64,000 nucleotides of DNA from Terriglobales bacterium (GCA_027485675.1 JAIXQP010000002.1:1-64000), one strand, 5' to 3'. Counted from the stretch's first letter, positions 53,001-62,177 are shown. The notes: a model not told the origin generated them from the letters alone. Numbers and translations are program-made.

Positions 53001-53528
53001 GCCGGGGGCCAGGTGCACGAGGTCCATGGCGTTGCCGGCGAACAGGGGGAGTTCTTCAATGCGGCGCTGGTCGATGACCTGGCCGAGGGAGACATCGGCG
53101 GTGTTCAGAAGCGGGGTTTCCGCTTTCACTTCAACAGACTCAGTGACCTGACCAACTTTCAGTTCCAGATCGAGCGAAACGACTTCGGTGGTGCGGACCT
53201 GCACGCCGGGGCGGAGCAGCTTCGAGAAGCCCGCCGCTTCGGCTTCAATGCGATAGGAGCCGGGGTTCAGATAGGGTGCGCGATAGTCCCCTTCTTCGCT
53301 CGAAGTGGTGGTCGAGGTGAGGCCGGTCGCTTCGTTAATGACTTTGATGGCGACTTTAGGAATGGGACTGCCAGAGGCATCCGTAACGCGTCCGAGGATG
53401 GTACCTCGAGGATCTTGCGCGAGCAGAGCGAGAGCGAAACCCAGGTAGAGAGGAAGCTGTTTCAACAAAGTTAGATGAGTATATCGGAGTTCTTTCTGGT
53501 TTTGGGTGGCAGGTTGGCATACACTCAA
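50016..53528 (-). CDS. Oar-like TonB-dependent receptor with carboxypeptidase-regulatory-like domain
   Basis: 1170 residues from TTG at 53528, which lies eight bases after a TACAGT hexamer. A TTG at 53468 (residue 21) is an alternative that would give a more usual signal peptide (LKQLPLYLGFALALLAQ). The regulatory-like Ig domain (about 40-125: ILGRVTDASGSPIP, EGDYRAPYLNPGSYRIE) is followed by the plug (about 135-260: VIDQRRIEELPLFAGN, NDFTIDGVVNVY, GFSLGSNVNVTTKSG) and a barrel ending GALKLTF. Its ligand is unknown. It diverges from the HETTH metallopeptidase gene with 13 bases between start codons, so the two promoters overlap. Confidence 0.92.
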   Translation of the reverse strand: MSVCQPATQNQKELRYTHLTLLKQLPLYLGFALALLAQDPRGTILGRVTDASGSPIPKVAIKVINEATGLTSTTTSSEEGDYRAPYLNPGSYRIEAEAAGFSKLLRPGVQVRTTEVVSLDLELKVGQVTESVEVKAETPLLNTADVSLGQVIDQRRIEELPLFAGNAMDLVHLAPGTVNGTNLRLRKAPFNAAPSQFGTNGTGNNNNDFTIDGVVNVYSDGTAPRVAFSPPQTSIAEFKVQTSAFDASAGFSLGSNVNVTTKSGTNEIHGEFHHWLRHSKLDAPTIFQNRAGQKLALYQDNRFGASAGAPLSIPKLYSGKNRTFWFYAFEANLFGDPNVGSQISTVPTAEMRRGDLSPLLRLSANNQVYDPRSTAAVAGGRFQRQPFPGNIIPTSRLDPVAQNMLKAWPEPNQPGTADFRQNFFLSGKALETYWTNIGRVDHAFSENHRIFVRLHRDYWQEDKNRFFGPDNITGIILNRVNRGAAFDDVYVINPNLLLNVRYGLTQQEFPERRVSRGFDLASLGFASSLVSSIDKSVATFPRTNVAPWSGVSNWESGDGTTASLIHNLNSTLTWNKSKHTVRFGFDWRNLRENRNRFPNSASPDLAFNSTFTRGPLDTAAPPQVGGEIASFLLGIPAGNMGIVASYAERNSIYGFYVQDDYKVSRKLTLNLGMRYEVESPTTERYNRAVRNFDETSPNPIEAQARAQYAAAPIPELPASQFRVLGGLTFTNAGGNPRGYWETAKGNLMPRFGLAYQFDPKTVIRAGYGLFTAPLGTLYTNTEPAGFSLNTPIQASLDNGLTYPATLSNPFPNGLNQPLGAAGGLRTNLGQGVNAFPNRRKNPYAQRWSLGLQRTLVGGFLVEASYVGNRSTRLNILRNMNFIPEQYLSKSPVRDQTTINFLGQNFPNPLRGTDPIFGANISRAGLLVPFPQFGNVNIYEPIGYAWYHSLQARVEKRMSKGFTTQLSYTWSKNMQATEFMNAQDIRPYEVISDLDRTQRVTASGIWELPFGKGRHWGGSWNPVLNGIAGGWQLNGAMQYQSGAPLGFGNVIFNGDLNNVTLPRGQRSVDQWFNVNAGFERNNALQLASNLRQFPLRFNGIRGPIQARIDFGLIKNFAITERWRLQFRAETFNVANYANLSNPNTTVTSGAFGTITGQDPPRSWQGALKLTF

Positions 53529-53536
53529 ATGCGGTT

Positions 53537-53542
53537 ACTGTA
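53537..53542 (-). promoter_or_regulatory. -10-like TACAGT overlapping the divergent start codon
   Basis: Minus-strand TACAGT ends eight bases before the TTG at 53528. Its first base coincides with the A of the ATG at 53542 of the divergent gene. A plus-strand TACACT (53520-53525) lies inside the receptor's first codons. Confidence 0.35.
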
Positions 53543-55467
53543 TGCCAGCAAAGCCCGCTCTTGACCCGAAGCATGAACATATGGCCTCGCAGCCGCCATT
53601 GCCGACCCGGCGCCTGCTGCGTGGCTTCGCCTTTGACCCGAGCCTGGCGACCAAGCTCGAAACGGCGCTCGTCTCGGAGATTCTCTACAAGATACCCTGG
53701 GAGCAGAATCTGCGGCCGGGGCCCGTGGGCGAGTATGTCGAGGTCGTCGATTATGATCCGCCCAGCCAATGCTTCTACGCCCCGGTAGATTTGAACGCGC
53801 CGCACGTTTTGGCGCAGAATGGCCTGCAACCTTCCGAAGGCAATCCTCAGTTTCATCAACAGATGACCTACGCGGTGGCGATGACCACCATCGACCGCTT
53901 CGAACGGGCCCTGGGCCGCAAAGCCTTTTGGGCGGACCGCCTGGAGATCGCGCCGGGCGAACGGCCGGAGAGCCGCTTCATTCCGCGGCTGCGCATCTAT
54001 CCCCATGCGCTGCGCATGGCGAACGCTTACTACAGCCGCAACAAAGGCTCGCTACTGTTCGGCTACTTTCCGGCGACGGAGGATCGCTCCTCCGGGCAGT
54101 TCCCCGGCGGCATGGTCTTCACCTGCCTTTCCCATGACGTGATTGCGCACGAGACGACTCACGCCCTGCTCGACGGCTTCCACGAACATTTCATGGAGGC
54201 GACCAACCCCGATGTGCTGGCGTTCCATGAGGCATTCGCGGACGTGGTGGCGTTGTTTCAACACTTCACGTTTCCGGAGGTGCTGCGGCACCAGATCGCG
54301 CGGACGCGGGGCGATTTGCGGAGTGAGAATCTGTTGGCGCAGTTGGCCGCGCAGGTCGGCTTTGCGCGGGGGACCCACGGCGCCCTGCGCGACGCCATCG
54401 GCCGCTTCGACCGGGAGACGGGGAAGTGGGTGCGCCACACGCCGGATCCGATGGCGTATGACCATGTGAAGCAGGTGCATGCGCGCGGGGCGATTCTGGT
54501 GGCGGCGATCTTCGACGCGTTTCTTTCGATCTACCAGAACCGGTCGCGGGATCTGCTGCGGCTGGCGAGCGGCGGAACAGGGGTGCTCGCGCAAGGCGAT
54601 CTGCATCCGGATCTGGTGAACCGGCTGGCGCAGGAGGCGGCCAAAGCGGCTGGGCACGTCTTGAACATGTGCATCCGGGCGCTCGATTACTGCCCGCCGG
54701 TGGACCTGACGTTTGGCGAGTATCTGCGGGCCTTGATCACGGCCGATATGGACCTGATGCAGGAGGACGAGCATCACTACCGGGTGGCGTTTATTGAGGC
54801 GTTCCGGCGGCGGGGAATCTACCCGCGGGATGTGCGCACGCTATCGGAAGACAGCTTGCGGTGGGCGCGGCCGGGAGAGGAGCAGGAGGGCGCGCCGGGC
54901 GAGTCTGAACGCATGCTGGCGCACTTCATCAAGAGCATTGGCTTGCGCGAGCAGGTGGACAAGCTGCGGTATCTGGCAACGCGCGAGCAGATTTGGGGAG
55001 AGACCCGGAAGATCCGCGCGGCGCTGCACCAGGCGATTCAGGGGCAGGTAGCGAAAGCCGAGTTGCTGCAGCGGCTGACGGGACTGGCGCTGGCGGAGTT
55101 TCAAGCGCCGCCGAACGTGAGTGTGAGGCGGGACGGGCATCCGGTGTTTACGGTGCAGGCGCTGCGCGAGGCGCGGCGGCTGGGCGAGGACGGGCGCATT
55201 CTGAATCAGGTATTCATCACGCTGCTGCAGAAGGAGCGGGTGGTGCATGAGGGTAACGAGCATGTGATCCGGTCGGGCAGCACGATCGTGCTCGATCTTG
55301 AAACGCAGAAGGTTTCCTATGTGATCGGCAAGGGGCTGAACGACCAGAAGCGCATCCTGCGGACCATCGCGTTCCGGGAGGGCGAGGACGGCGCGCACTC
55401 GCTGGCGGCGACGTATTTCGACGGAACGAACGAGCCGTTCGCGGCTCTGCATAACTCGGGGGCGTAG
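53542..55467 (+). CDS. cytoplasmic M4-like (thermolysin-type) metallopeptidase, HETTH
   Basis: 641 residues from ATG 53542, with no signal peptide or membrane segment. The zinc site is HETTH (203-207) in VIAHETTHALLDGF. The third ligand is Glu230 with Asp234 in VLAFHEAFADVVALF; this ExxxD spacing is that of thermolysin-like M4 and related gluzincins. The region before (about 150-200: NAYYSRNKGSLLFGYFPA, GMVFTCLSHD) fits the N-terminal half of a thermolysin fold. The C-terminal 250 residues are unrelated to M4 and unassigned. Lack of a secretion signal or propeptide is atypical, since thermolysins are secreted. It is followed by an MBL gene six bases downstream, so the pair is probably one functional module. 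Confidence 0.82.
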   Translation: MPAKPALDPKHEHMASQPPLPTRRLLRGFAFDPSLATKLETALVSEILYKIPWEQNLRPGPVGEYVEVVDYDPPSQCFYAPVDLNAPHVLAQNGLQPSEGNPQFHQQMTYAVAMTTIDRFERALGRKAFWADRLEIAPGERPESRFIPRLRIYPHALRMANAYYSRNKGSLLFGYFPATEDRSSGQFPGGMVFTCLSHDVIAHETTHALLDGFHEHFMEATNPDVLAFHEAFADVVALFQHFTFPEVLRHQIARTRGDLRSENLLAQLAAQVGFARGTHGALRDAIGRFDRETGKWVRHTPDPMAYDHVKQVHARGAILVAAIFDAFLSIYQNRSRDLLRLASGGTGVLAQGDLHPDLVNRLAQEAAKAAGHVLNMCIRALDYCPPVDLTFGEYLRALITADMDLMQEDEHHYRVAFIEAFRRRGIYPRDVRTLSEDSLRWARPGEEQEGAPGESERMLAHFIKSIGLREQVDKLRYLATREQIWGETRKIRAALHQAIQGQVAKAELLQRLTGLALAEFQAPPNVSVRRDGHPVFTVQALREARRLGEDGRILNQVFITLLQKERVVHEGNEHVIRSGSTIVLDLETQKVSYVIGKGLNDQKRILRTIAFREGEDGAHSLAATYFDGTNEPFAALHNSGA

Positions 55468-55473
55468 AGGACG

Positions 55474-56919
55474 ATGGCGACGGCAAAGAAGACAAAGGCA
55501 GGGTTTCCGGCGGCGCCGGCGGTGGCGCCGGGGAGTCCGGCGAAGTACCGGGTGCGGGTGCGGATGTACCGGCACGGGTTGGGCGACTGTTTCCTGCTGA
55601 CGTTCCCGCGCAAGGGCCAGGAGCCGCTGCAGATGCTGATCGACTGCGGCGTGCTGACGCGGGACAAAGCATTTATGACGGGCCTGGTGGAGCATATTCA
55701 CAAGACGGTGGCGCCGAAGGGGGGCAAGGCGCGGCTGGACGTGGTAGCGGCGACGCACGAGCACAAGGACCACCTGTCCGGGTTCAATCAGGCGCGGGCC
55801 GTGTTCAACGCGAAGTTCGATTTCGGGGCGGTGTGGCTCGGTTGGACCGAGAACCTGACCAAACAGGAGATCGAGAAGATCAAGAAGGCGAAGAAGAAGG
55901 CGGCGGACACCTTGCGGGCCGCGCTCGCAATGCCGGGTTTGGGGCCGGAGTTGGAGGGCGTCGAAGACTTGCTTGCGTTTAGCAAGGATGACGATACGAC
56001 GGGCAGCGGGAAGATATCCGAGGCGCTCGAGTATCTGAAGCTGCGCGGGACGGATGCGGGGGACCTGCGGTATCTCGAACCCGGGGAGGGCCCACTCGAG
56101 TTGGACGGGGTGGACGGGCTGCGGGTGTATGTCCTGGGGCCGCCGCTCGATCCGATTTTGCTCAAGGGCAGCGAGGTGACGGAGAAGATGAAACGGGATG
56201 GGGTGATCTATCACCTGGGGGCGACGGGCGACGCGGGTATGGACGGTTTAGCCGCGGCGGCGGGCGTGGGCGTGGTGGGAGACGGCGAGCGATTCTTTCC
56301 CTTCGCAGCGGAGCACCGGATTGGAAGGCAGAGCCCGTACTTCGGGAATCTGGCGGGCTTTCTGGCTCAAACCTATGACGACCCGAAGCAGAGTTGGCGG
56401 CGGATTGAGACCGACTGGATGAAGGCATTCGGGCAGTTAGCGCTGGACCTGGACAGCGACACGAACAATACGAGTCTGGTGCTGGCGTTTGAGTTTGTGA
56501 AGACGGGCGAGGTGCTGTTGTTCGTCGGGGACGCGCAGGTGGGGAACTGGCAATCGTGGGCCGATGTGGAGTTCAAAGTGCCGGGGCGAGAGAAGCCCTT
56601 GCCGGCTCATGACCTGCTGAACCGGACGGTGTTCTACAAAGTGGGGCACCACGGGAGCCACAATGCGACGCTCAAGAAGGGCGGACTCGAGTTGATGAAC
56701 CGGCCGGGGCTGGTGGCGTTTATCCCACTGGACCAGGCGACGGCAAAGGTACAGGGAAAGCATGGATGGGATATGCCCGCGGGGCCGCTGTTCAAAGCCC
56801 TGAAGGAGAAGGCGGGGGAGCGGGTAGTGCTGTCCGATGCCCAGGAGGCGATTAGCACGGAGGCAACGGCAGCGGGAGTGAAGGCGACGGCGGCGTACGT
56901 GGACTACTTTCTCGTGTAA
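55474..56919 (+). CDS. large ComEC/Rec2-like metallo-beta-lactamase-fold hydrolase, cytoplasmic
   Basis: 481 residues without signal peptide or membrane segments. The MBL metal motif is ATHEHKDHLSGF (His95, His97, Asp99, His100). Later ligands are in LLFVGDAQVGNW (Asp) and FYKVGHHGSHNATLKKG (His), which is the ComEC-type MBL order. The middle part (about 120-260) is an insertion with a lysine-rich helix (QEIEKIKKAKKKAAD). ComEC MBL domains act on DNA at the membrane, but this protein lacks the channel, so it is a soluble hydrolase of unknown substrate. It starts six bases after the metallopeptidase gene. Both are cytoplasmic metal enzymes, an arrangement expected for a defence or stress module, but that is inference. 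Confidence 0.82.
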   Translation: MATAKKTKAGFPAAPAVAPGSPAKYRVRVRMYRHGLGDCFLLTFPRKGQEPLQMLIDCGVLTRDKAFMTGLVEHIHKTVAPKGGKARLDVVAATHEHKDHLSGFNQARAVFNAKFDFGAVWLGWTENLTKQEIEKIKKAKKKAADTLRAALAMPGLGPELEGVEDLLAFSKDDDTTGSGKISEALEYLKLRGTDAGDLRYLEPGEGPLELDGVDGLRVYVLGPPLDPILLKGSEVTEKMKRDGVIYHLGATGDAGMDGLAAAAGVGVVGDGERFFPFAAEHRIGRQSPYFGNLAGFLAQTYDDPKQSWRRIETDWMKAFGQLALDLDSDTNNTSLVLAFEFVKTGEVLLFVGDAQVGNWQSWADVEFKVPGREKPLPAHDLLNRTVFYKVGHHGSHNATLKKGGLELMNRPGLVAFIPLDQATAKVQGKHGWDMPAGPLFKALKEKAGERVVLSDAQEAISTEATAAGVKATAAYVDYFLV

Positions 56920-56941
56920 CCGGAGATTCACGATCCGGCGA

Positions 56942-56947
56942 TAGACT
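56942..56947 (+). promoter_or_regulatory. -10-like TAGACT, 9 nt before phoD start
   Basis: TAGACT ends nine bases before the ATG at 56957. No Shine-Dalgarno is present. Confidence 0.35.
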
Positions 56948-56956
56948 GTTGGCAGT

Positions 56957-58495
56957 ATGCTCAACCGTCGACTGTTTTTGGCCCAATCCGGGACCCTGAT
57001 CTCGTCCCTTTATTCGCTGCGGACGCCGCTGTTTGCGGCGCCGAAGTTTGCAAAGAACCCGTTCACGCTGGGCGTGGCGTCGGGAGATCCGACGGCTTCG
57101 GGCGTGGTGCTCTGGACACGCCTGGCGCCGGAGCCGTTTGCTGAGAATGGCGCGGGCGGGATGGAGAACGCGGCCGTCGAAGTGGAATGGCGGATTGCCG
57201 AAGATGAACGGCTGTCGAAGGGCGTGAAGAAGGGCAAGTCCGTCGCGACGCCGAATCTGGGCCATTCGGTGCACGTGGAAGTGGAAGGGCTGCGGCCGGA
57301 CCGGTGGTATTGGTACCAGTTCAAGGCGGGCAAGTACACGAGCCCGGTGGGACGGACGCGGACGATGCCGGCGGCGGGCTCGATGGCGGCGAAGCTGAAC
57401 TACACGTTCGCTTCCTGCCAGCACTGGGAGGCGGGCTTGTGGACCGCGTATGAGCACATGGCCAAGGAAGAGCTTGACCTGGTGGTGCACCTGGGCGACT
57501 ACATCTACGAGGGGCCGGAGCGAAACAATGGCGTGCGGAAACATCAGGGTCCGGAGATCACGACGCTGAGCCACTACCGGAACCGCCACGCGCTGTACAA
57601 GAGCGACCCGGCGCTGCAGAAGGTACACCAGATGTTTCCCTGGGTGGTGACGTGGGACGACCACGAGTTGGACAACAACTACGCGGGCGATGTGCCGGAG
57701 GACAAGCAGACGCGGGCGGAGTTGCTGGAGCGGCGGGCGAACGCCTATCAGGCTTACTACGAGAACATGCCGCTGCGCGCGGCGGCGCTGCCGAAGGGTT
57801 CGGCGATGCTGCTTTACCGGACGGTGGACTTCGGCGATCTGGCGCGGTTCGCGGTGCTCGATACGCGGCAGTACCGGACGGATCAGCCTTGCGGCGACGG
57901 GAACAAGTCGGGCTGTCAGGAGGCCTTTGATCCGAACGCGACGATCCTGGGCGCGGCGCAGCGGGATTGGCTGTTCGGGACGCTGGACCAGTCCAAGGCG
58001 CGCTGGAACATTCTGGCGCAGCAGGTGCTGATGGCAAAGATCGATACGAAACCGGGCGAGGAGGAGGCGTACTCGATGGACCAGTGGAGCGGGTACGAAG
58101 CGGACCGGAAGAAGGTGCTCGATTTCCTGGCCCAGCGCAAGCCCGCGAACCCGATCGTAATCACGGGCGACATCCATTCGAACTGGGTGGCGGACCTGAA
58201 GATGGACTGGAAGAACGAGAAGTCGGCGACGGTGGGGACGGAGTTCGTGGGGACTTCGATCAGCAGCGGCGGCGACGGAGCGGACGAGCGGCCGACGACG
58301 CAAGCGCAGTATCGGGAGAACCCGCACTTGAAGTGGTTCAACGGACAGCGGGGTTACGTGCGGTGCACGGTGACGGCAACGGAGTACCGGGCCGATTACC
58401 GGGTTGTGCCCTTTGTACAAAAGCCCGGCGCACCCATTGCCACACGGACCAGTTGGACCGTGGAGAATGGGCGGCCGGGCGTGAAGAAGAGCTAG
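56957..58495 (+). CDS. phoD: PhoD-family alkaline phosphatase/phosphodiesterase, exported
   Basis: 512 residues. The N-terminus [16 protein letters not shown] is Tat-like (twin arginine), as usual for PhoD. A small Ig-like N-terminal domain ([23 protein letters not shown]) precedes the metallophosphatase domain. Metal ligands appear in [33 protein letters not shown] and [10 protein letters not shown]. Members cleave phosphodiesters or phosphomonoesters and need calcium and iron. The gene is 37 bases after the MBL gene with its own TAGACT hexamer, so it need not belong to that module. It converges with the fourth TonB receptor gene, six bases between stops. Confidence 0.92.
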   Translation: MLNRRLFLAQSGTLISSLYSLRTPLFAAPKFAKNPFTLGVASGDPTASGVVLWTRLAPEPFAENGAGGMENAAVEVEWRIAEDERLSKGVKKGKSVATPNLGHSVHVEVEGLRPDRWYWYQFKAGKYTSPVGRTRTMPAAGSMAAKLNYTFASCQHWEAGLWTAYEHMAKEELDLVVHLGDYIYEGPERNNGVRKHQGPEITTLSHYRNRHALYKSDPALQKVHQMFPWVVTWDDHELDNNYAGDVPEDKQTRAELLERRANAYQAYYENMPLRAAALPKGSAMLLYRTVDFGDLARFAVLDTRQYRTDQPCGDGNKSGCQEAFDPNATILGAAQRDWLFGTLDQSKARWNILAQQVLMAKIDTKPGEEEAYSMDQWSGYEADRKKVLDFLAQRKPANPIVITGDIHSNWVADLKMDWKNEKSATVGTEFVGTSISSGGDGADERPTTQAQYRENPHLKWFNGQRGYVRCTVTATEYRADYRVVPFVQKPGAPIATRTSWTVENGRPGVKKS

Positions 58496-58501
58496 CTCCG
58501 G

Positions 58502-61500
58502 CTAGAACCGGAAGCGGAGGGCTACCTGCATCGTGCGGGGCCCTCCGATGGTGGAGGCGATGACGCCGGCGGTGCCCGGTCCACCAGCAGCTAAGGTGGA
58601 GGCGGGGTTGGTGAACGTCGCCTGGTTGAAGGCGTTGTAGGTCTCCCAGCGGAACTCAAGCTGGTAGGATTCGCGGATCTTCATGGTCTTGCCGAGCATG
58701 AAGTCGTACTGCACCTGCTTGGGTCCGCGAAGGGTGTTGCGGCCGACGTCGCCCCAGGCGTCGAGGGAGTTGGTGAAGACCGACGGATCGAAGAAGAGGC
58801 TTAGCCGATCCTGGATGCGTCCGGTGCGAACGGCATCGTCGTTCGTCCTGCCGGGGACGAAGCTGGGACGGACGCGGGCGGGTTGCGCCCAGCGGGCGTT
58901 GGTGGTGGCGTTGCCAAGCGCTGTGAAGGGGCTGCCGGACTGCAGCGTCATCAAGCCGCTCAGAGACCAGCCGCCGAGGAGCGTTTTGAAACGCTGCGGC
59001 GTGGGGAAGTCGATGACGTAGACGCCGGTGAAGCGGTGGGTGCGGTCGAAGTCCGAAAGGCCGCGATTGTTGGCGAGGTTGAAGCCATCGTGCTCGATGA
59101 CGGCGCCGTCGGAGGAGACGTTATCGAGGGACTTGGACCAGGTGTAGGAGAAGTTGCCGGTGACCCATTTGCCAAGGCGGCGACGGAAATTGGCCTGCAT
59201 GGAGTGATAGGTGGCCTGGCCCCAGTTGGAACGCTGGCGGAAGCCGCCCGCGCGATTGAGGCCGAGGAACTCCGGCTTGACGAAGAAGTCCGGAGAGATG
59301 AGCGCGCCGGTAGAGGTGAAGATGTTGTTGAAGCCGTTGACGGGGGTGACGCGCGGGTCGACGGGCTGGGCGAGGTTGAGACGGGCCATGAGACCGACGC
59401 CGCGGGAGCCGACGTAGCGGACATCGACGAGGCTGCCGGCCATGGGCTCGTACTGGACGTTCATTGTCCACTGTTGGACGTAGGGGGTGCGCAGGAAGGG
59501 ATCGACGAAGGTGTTGTTCTTGGCGCTGAAGGGGCTGGTGGCCGGGAAGGCCGAGCCATCGAAGCGGCGCCAGGACGGGGCTCCGGCGGCATTGCGGGCA
59601 ATGGTGACGTTAAAGGGGATCTGGAAGGGATTGACGTTCAGCTTGGGATAGGGGTCGGCCATGTCAACGGGGGCGGGGACGTTCTGATAGATGAAGAACG
59701 GCGCGGAGAGCTGGAGGTCCGTCTTGATGGCGCCGGAGGTCCGTTCGTAGAACATGCCATAGCCGGAGCGGAGAACGAGTTTGGGGCTGAGCTGCCAGGC
59801 CATGCCGATGCGGGGGGCGATGTTGTTCCAATCGGGCTTGATGGTGGAGGCCCAGGGGGCTTTGAAGACGCCGTTGAGATTGAAGGGGGTGCCGGGTTCG
59901 ACGACGATGCCGAGCTTAAGCGGATCGAAATTGGGCTGGAAGAAGGCGGACTTGGGATCGACGTAGAAGCCGGCTTGCGGCAGGCCGAGAGCGGCGGCGG
60001 TGGAGGCGGTGTAGAAGTTACCGATGCGGCCCTGGGTGTCGCTGGGGTTGCCGTAGTAGTCGTAGCGGACACCGAGGTTGATCGTCAGGCCGGGGCGGAT
60101 GCGCCAATCGTCCTGGAAGAACATGCTGAAGTCCTTCATCTTGAAGTGGCGGCGGGTATCGCCCTGGTCGAGGTCGGAGCCGCCGCCGGCGGCGCCGTGG
60201 CCGGTGAAGAAGAGGGCCCAGTTGTTGTAGTCGAGGTCTCCGTTGGTGCGGGCCATGTACTCACCGGCGATGGTGGGCCGGCGGAACTCGCCGCCGAACT
60301 GCATGGTGTGGCGGGCGCGGGTGTAGCTGACGGTTTCCGAGACGTTGATGACGCGCTGGCGATCGAAGAAGTCCCAGGCGTTGCCGATGCCGGCCGTGGA
60401 ACGCTGGGTGTTGATATCGATGGTCGGCATGAGGGAGGCGAGGCCGCCGATGGAGGCTTCGAGGGGGTTGAAGATGCCGAGCGCGGAGTTGGAGATGTCG
60501 CGGTACTTCGAGATGCGGGTATTGAAGAGTTCGAAGAAGCCGCCGCGGAACTCGGAGACCCACTGGGTGCCGAAGGTCTTGGTGTGCTGGAGTCCGGCGG
60601 TGTAGGAAGGCGTGAGGCCGAAGGTGGGAGAGGGCGAGGAGTTCGCCCAGCCGAAGGCTTCTTCGACGTAGGAGGTGGAGCGGATGTAGTTCAGGCGGAG
60701 GCGATTGGCTTGCGAGAAGTTGTGCTCAATGGAGCCGGAGCCGGCCCAGGAGTTGAAGAAGGTGGGGAAGGACTGTTGGAGCAGGCCTTCGTCACCAAAG
60801 CTGGGGTTGCCGGCGAGGAGCGGCATGGACGGGCTGAAGCTGGGGAGGAGGAACCTGCCGTCGCGCTTCTGGTTGGTGACGTTCACGGCGACGGGGTGGA
60901 TATCCTGCGCGGTGAGGGTGCGGAAGCGGATGTTGCCGGGGGTGGTGCTCGTGAAGAACTTCGCCTCGAGGCCGGGGATCTGTTCGGCGGGGAAGGCGCG
61001 AATGCCCGTGAGGAAGTTGTTGGCGAAGGCGGGGTTGCCGGCGGCGCCGGACTGGAGCCACTGGTTGGTGACGGCGGCGAGGGACTCGCGGGTGCGGGTG
61101 TCGCCGAGGCCGACCGGGACGCCGGTGGCGGCGATGGCGCGCTGGGCATAGCCGCTGAGGAAGTCGGTGCGCTGGACGGAGGCGAAGAAGAAGGTCTTGT
61201 CACGGATGATCCGGCCGCCAAAGGTGGCGCCGGTTTCGTTGCGGCGGAACTTGGGGCGGGGGGTGCCGGCGCGATTGAGGAAGAACTCGTTGGCGTTGAA
61301 CTGCTCGTTCTGCAGGAAGTGGTAGCCGGAGCCGTGGTAGGAGTTGGTGCCGCTGCGGGTGATGAGGGAGATGTTGCCGCCACCGTTGCGGCCGGTGGAG
61401 GCGCTATAGAGGGCGGTCTGCATCTCGACCATTTCGAGAGCGTCGAGGGGGACGCTGATGCTGTTGCCGAGGCCGCCGTTGGCGTTCATCATGTTGGTGG

Positions 61501-62104
61501 CATCGAGGCCGTTGATGGCCATGGAGTTGTTGGTGGGGCGAGCGCCATTGACGGAGGGGTTCAAAGACTGGGTGCCGTCGTCGGCCTGACCGCCCGGGGC
61601 GGTGGCGAGGTTCATGCCGCGTCCGGTGCGATCCGGCAGGGGAGCGGCGACGCCCGATTCGGCCACCAGGAGATGGGTAATGTTGCGGGATGCCGTCGGC
61701 ATGTTTTGGATCTGCTGAGCGGAGAGGGCGACGGACTGAGTGGCGCGGTTGGTTTGGAGGAGGTCGGCGCCTTCGATGATCTGCACCTGTTCGGTGAGGC
61801 CGCGGGTGCGAAGGGTGACTTTGAGTTGGGCGGGGGCGCGTTCCGTGAGGCGGACCGTGGCGGTGGAGTCTTCGAAGCCAGCGAACGCGGCGGTTAGCTG
61901 GTAGGCCGCGCAAGGGACGGCAGAAAACGTGGCGGCGCCATCCGGGGAGCTGGCGGCGGAGAGGACGCGGCTGGTGGTTTGGTCCCGGAGCCGGACGGAA
62001 GCGTTGGCGATGCGGCCGGCGGAGGCGTCTTCAACGACGACCGTCAGCGAGCATTGAGCGAACAAGGGAAGTGTGGAGAGGAACAAAAGACCGATGCGCT
62101 GCAT
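58502..62104 (-). CDS. Oar-like TonB-dependent receptor with carboxypeptidase-regulatory-like domain
   Basis: 1200 residues from ATG 62104; a TTG nine bases upstream is less likely. The signal peptide (RIGLLFLSTLPLFAQ) leads to the regulatory-like domain (about 20-100: LTVVVEDASAGRIANASVRLRD, DGAATFSAVPCAAYQLT). The plug (about 120-260) shows NMPTASRNITHLLVAESG, NNSMAINGLDATNMMNANGG and GGNISLITRSGTN. The barrel ends with VALRFRF and a terminal phenylalanine. It is an outer-membrane receptor of unknown ligand. It lies 73 bases downstream of the second RidA gene on the same strand, but has its own TACCTT hexamer seven bases before the ATG, so it is probably transcribed separately. Confidence 0.93.
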   Translation of the reverse strand: MQRIGLLFLSTLPLFAQCSLTVVVEDASAGRIANASVRLRDQTTSRVLSAASSPDGAATFSAVPCAAYQLTAAFAGFEDSTATVRLTERAPAQLKVTLRTRGLTEQVQIIEGADLLQTNRATQSVALSAQQIQNMPTASRNITHLLVAESGVAAPLPDRTGRGMNLATAPGGQADDGTQSLNPSVNGARPTNNSMAINGLDATNMMNANGGLGNSISVPLDALEMVEMQTALYSASTGRNGGGNISLITRSGTNSYHGSGYHFLQNEQFNANEFFLNRAGTPRPKFRRNETGATFGGRIIRDKTFFFASVQRTDFLSGYAQRAIAATGVPVGLGDTRTRESLAAVTNQWLQSGAAGNPAFANNFLTGIRAFPAEQIPGLEAKFFTSTTPGNIRFRTLTAQDIHPVAVNVTNQKRDGRFLLPSFSPSMPLLAGNPSFGDEGLLQQSFPTFFNSWAGSGSIEHNFSQANRLRLNYIRSTSYVEEAFGWANSSPSPTFGLTPSYTAGLQHTKTFGTQWVSEFRGGFFELFNTRISKYRDISNSALGIFNPLEASIGGLASLMPTIDINTQRSTAGIGNAWDFFDRQRVINVSETVSYTRARHTMQFGGEFRRPTIAGEYMARTNGDLDYNNWALFFTGHGAAGGGSDLDQGDTRRHFKMKDFSMFFQDDWRIRPGLTINLGVRYDYYGNPSDTQGRIGNFYTASTAAALGLPQAGFYVDPKSAFFQPNFDPLKLGIVVEPGTPFNLNGVFKAPWASTIKPDWNNIAPRIGMAWQLSPKLVLRSGYGMFYERTSGAIKTDLQLSAPFFIYQNVPAPVDMADPYPKLNVNPFQIPFNVTIARNAAGAPSWRRFDGSAFPATSPFSAKNNTFVDPFLRTPYVQQWTMNVQYEPMAGSLVDVRYVGSRGVGLMARLNLAQPVDPRVTPVNGFNNIFTSTGALISPDFFVKPEFLGLNRAGGFRQRSNWGQATYHSMQANFRRRLGKWVTGNFSYTWSKSLDNVSSDGAVIEHDGFNLANNRGLSDFDRTHRFTGVYVIDFPTPQRFKTLLGGWSLSGLMTLQSGSPFTALGNATTNARWAQPARVRPSFVPGRTNDDAVRTGRIQDRLSLFFDPSVFTNSLDAWGDVGRNTLRGPKQVQYDFMLGKTMKIRESYQLEFRWETYNAFNQATFTNPASTLAAGGPGTAGVIASTIGGPRTMQVALRFRF

Positions 62105-62111
62105 AGCGGTC

Positions 62112-62117
62112 AAGGTA
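62112..62117 (-). promoter_or_regulatory. -10-like TACCTT, 7 nt before TonB receptor start
   Basis: Minus-strand TACCTT ends seven bases before the ATG at 62104, with no Shine-Dalgarno. The rest of 62118-62177 shows nothing recognisable. Confidence 0.4.
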
Positions 62118-62177
62118 CCGCCGCAGCCGTTACAGGGGTATCAATACTAGACTGCAATTCCTCGAATTACAGAGAAT

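Noticed and set aside
58489-58498. 10-bp palindrome GAGCTAGCTC at the phoD stop
   Set aside because: Short, without loop or T-run, and not obviously repeated; no support for an operator or terminator.
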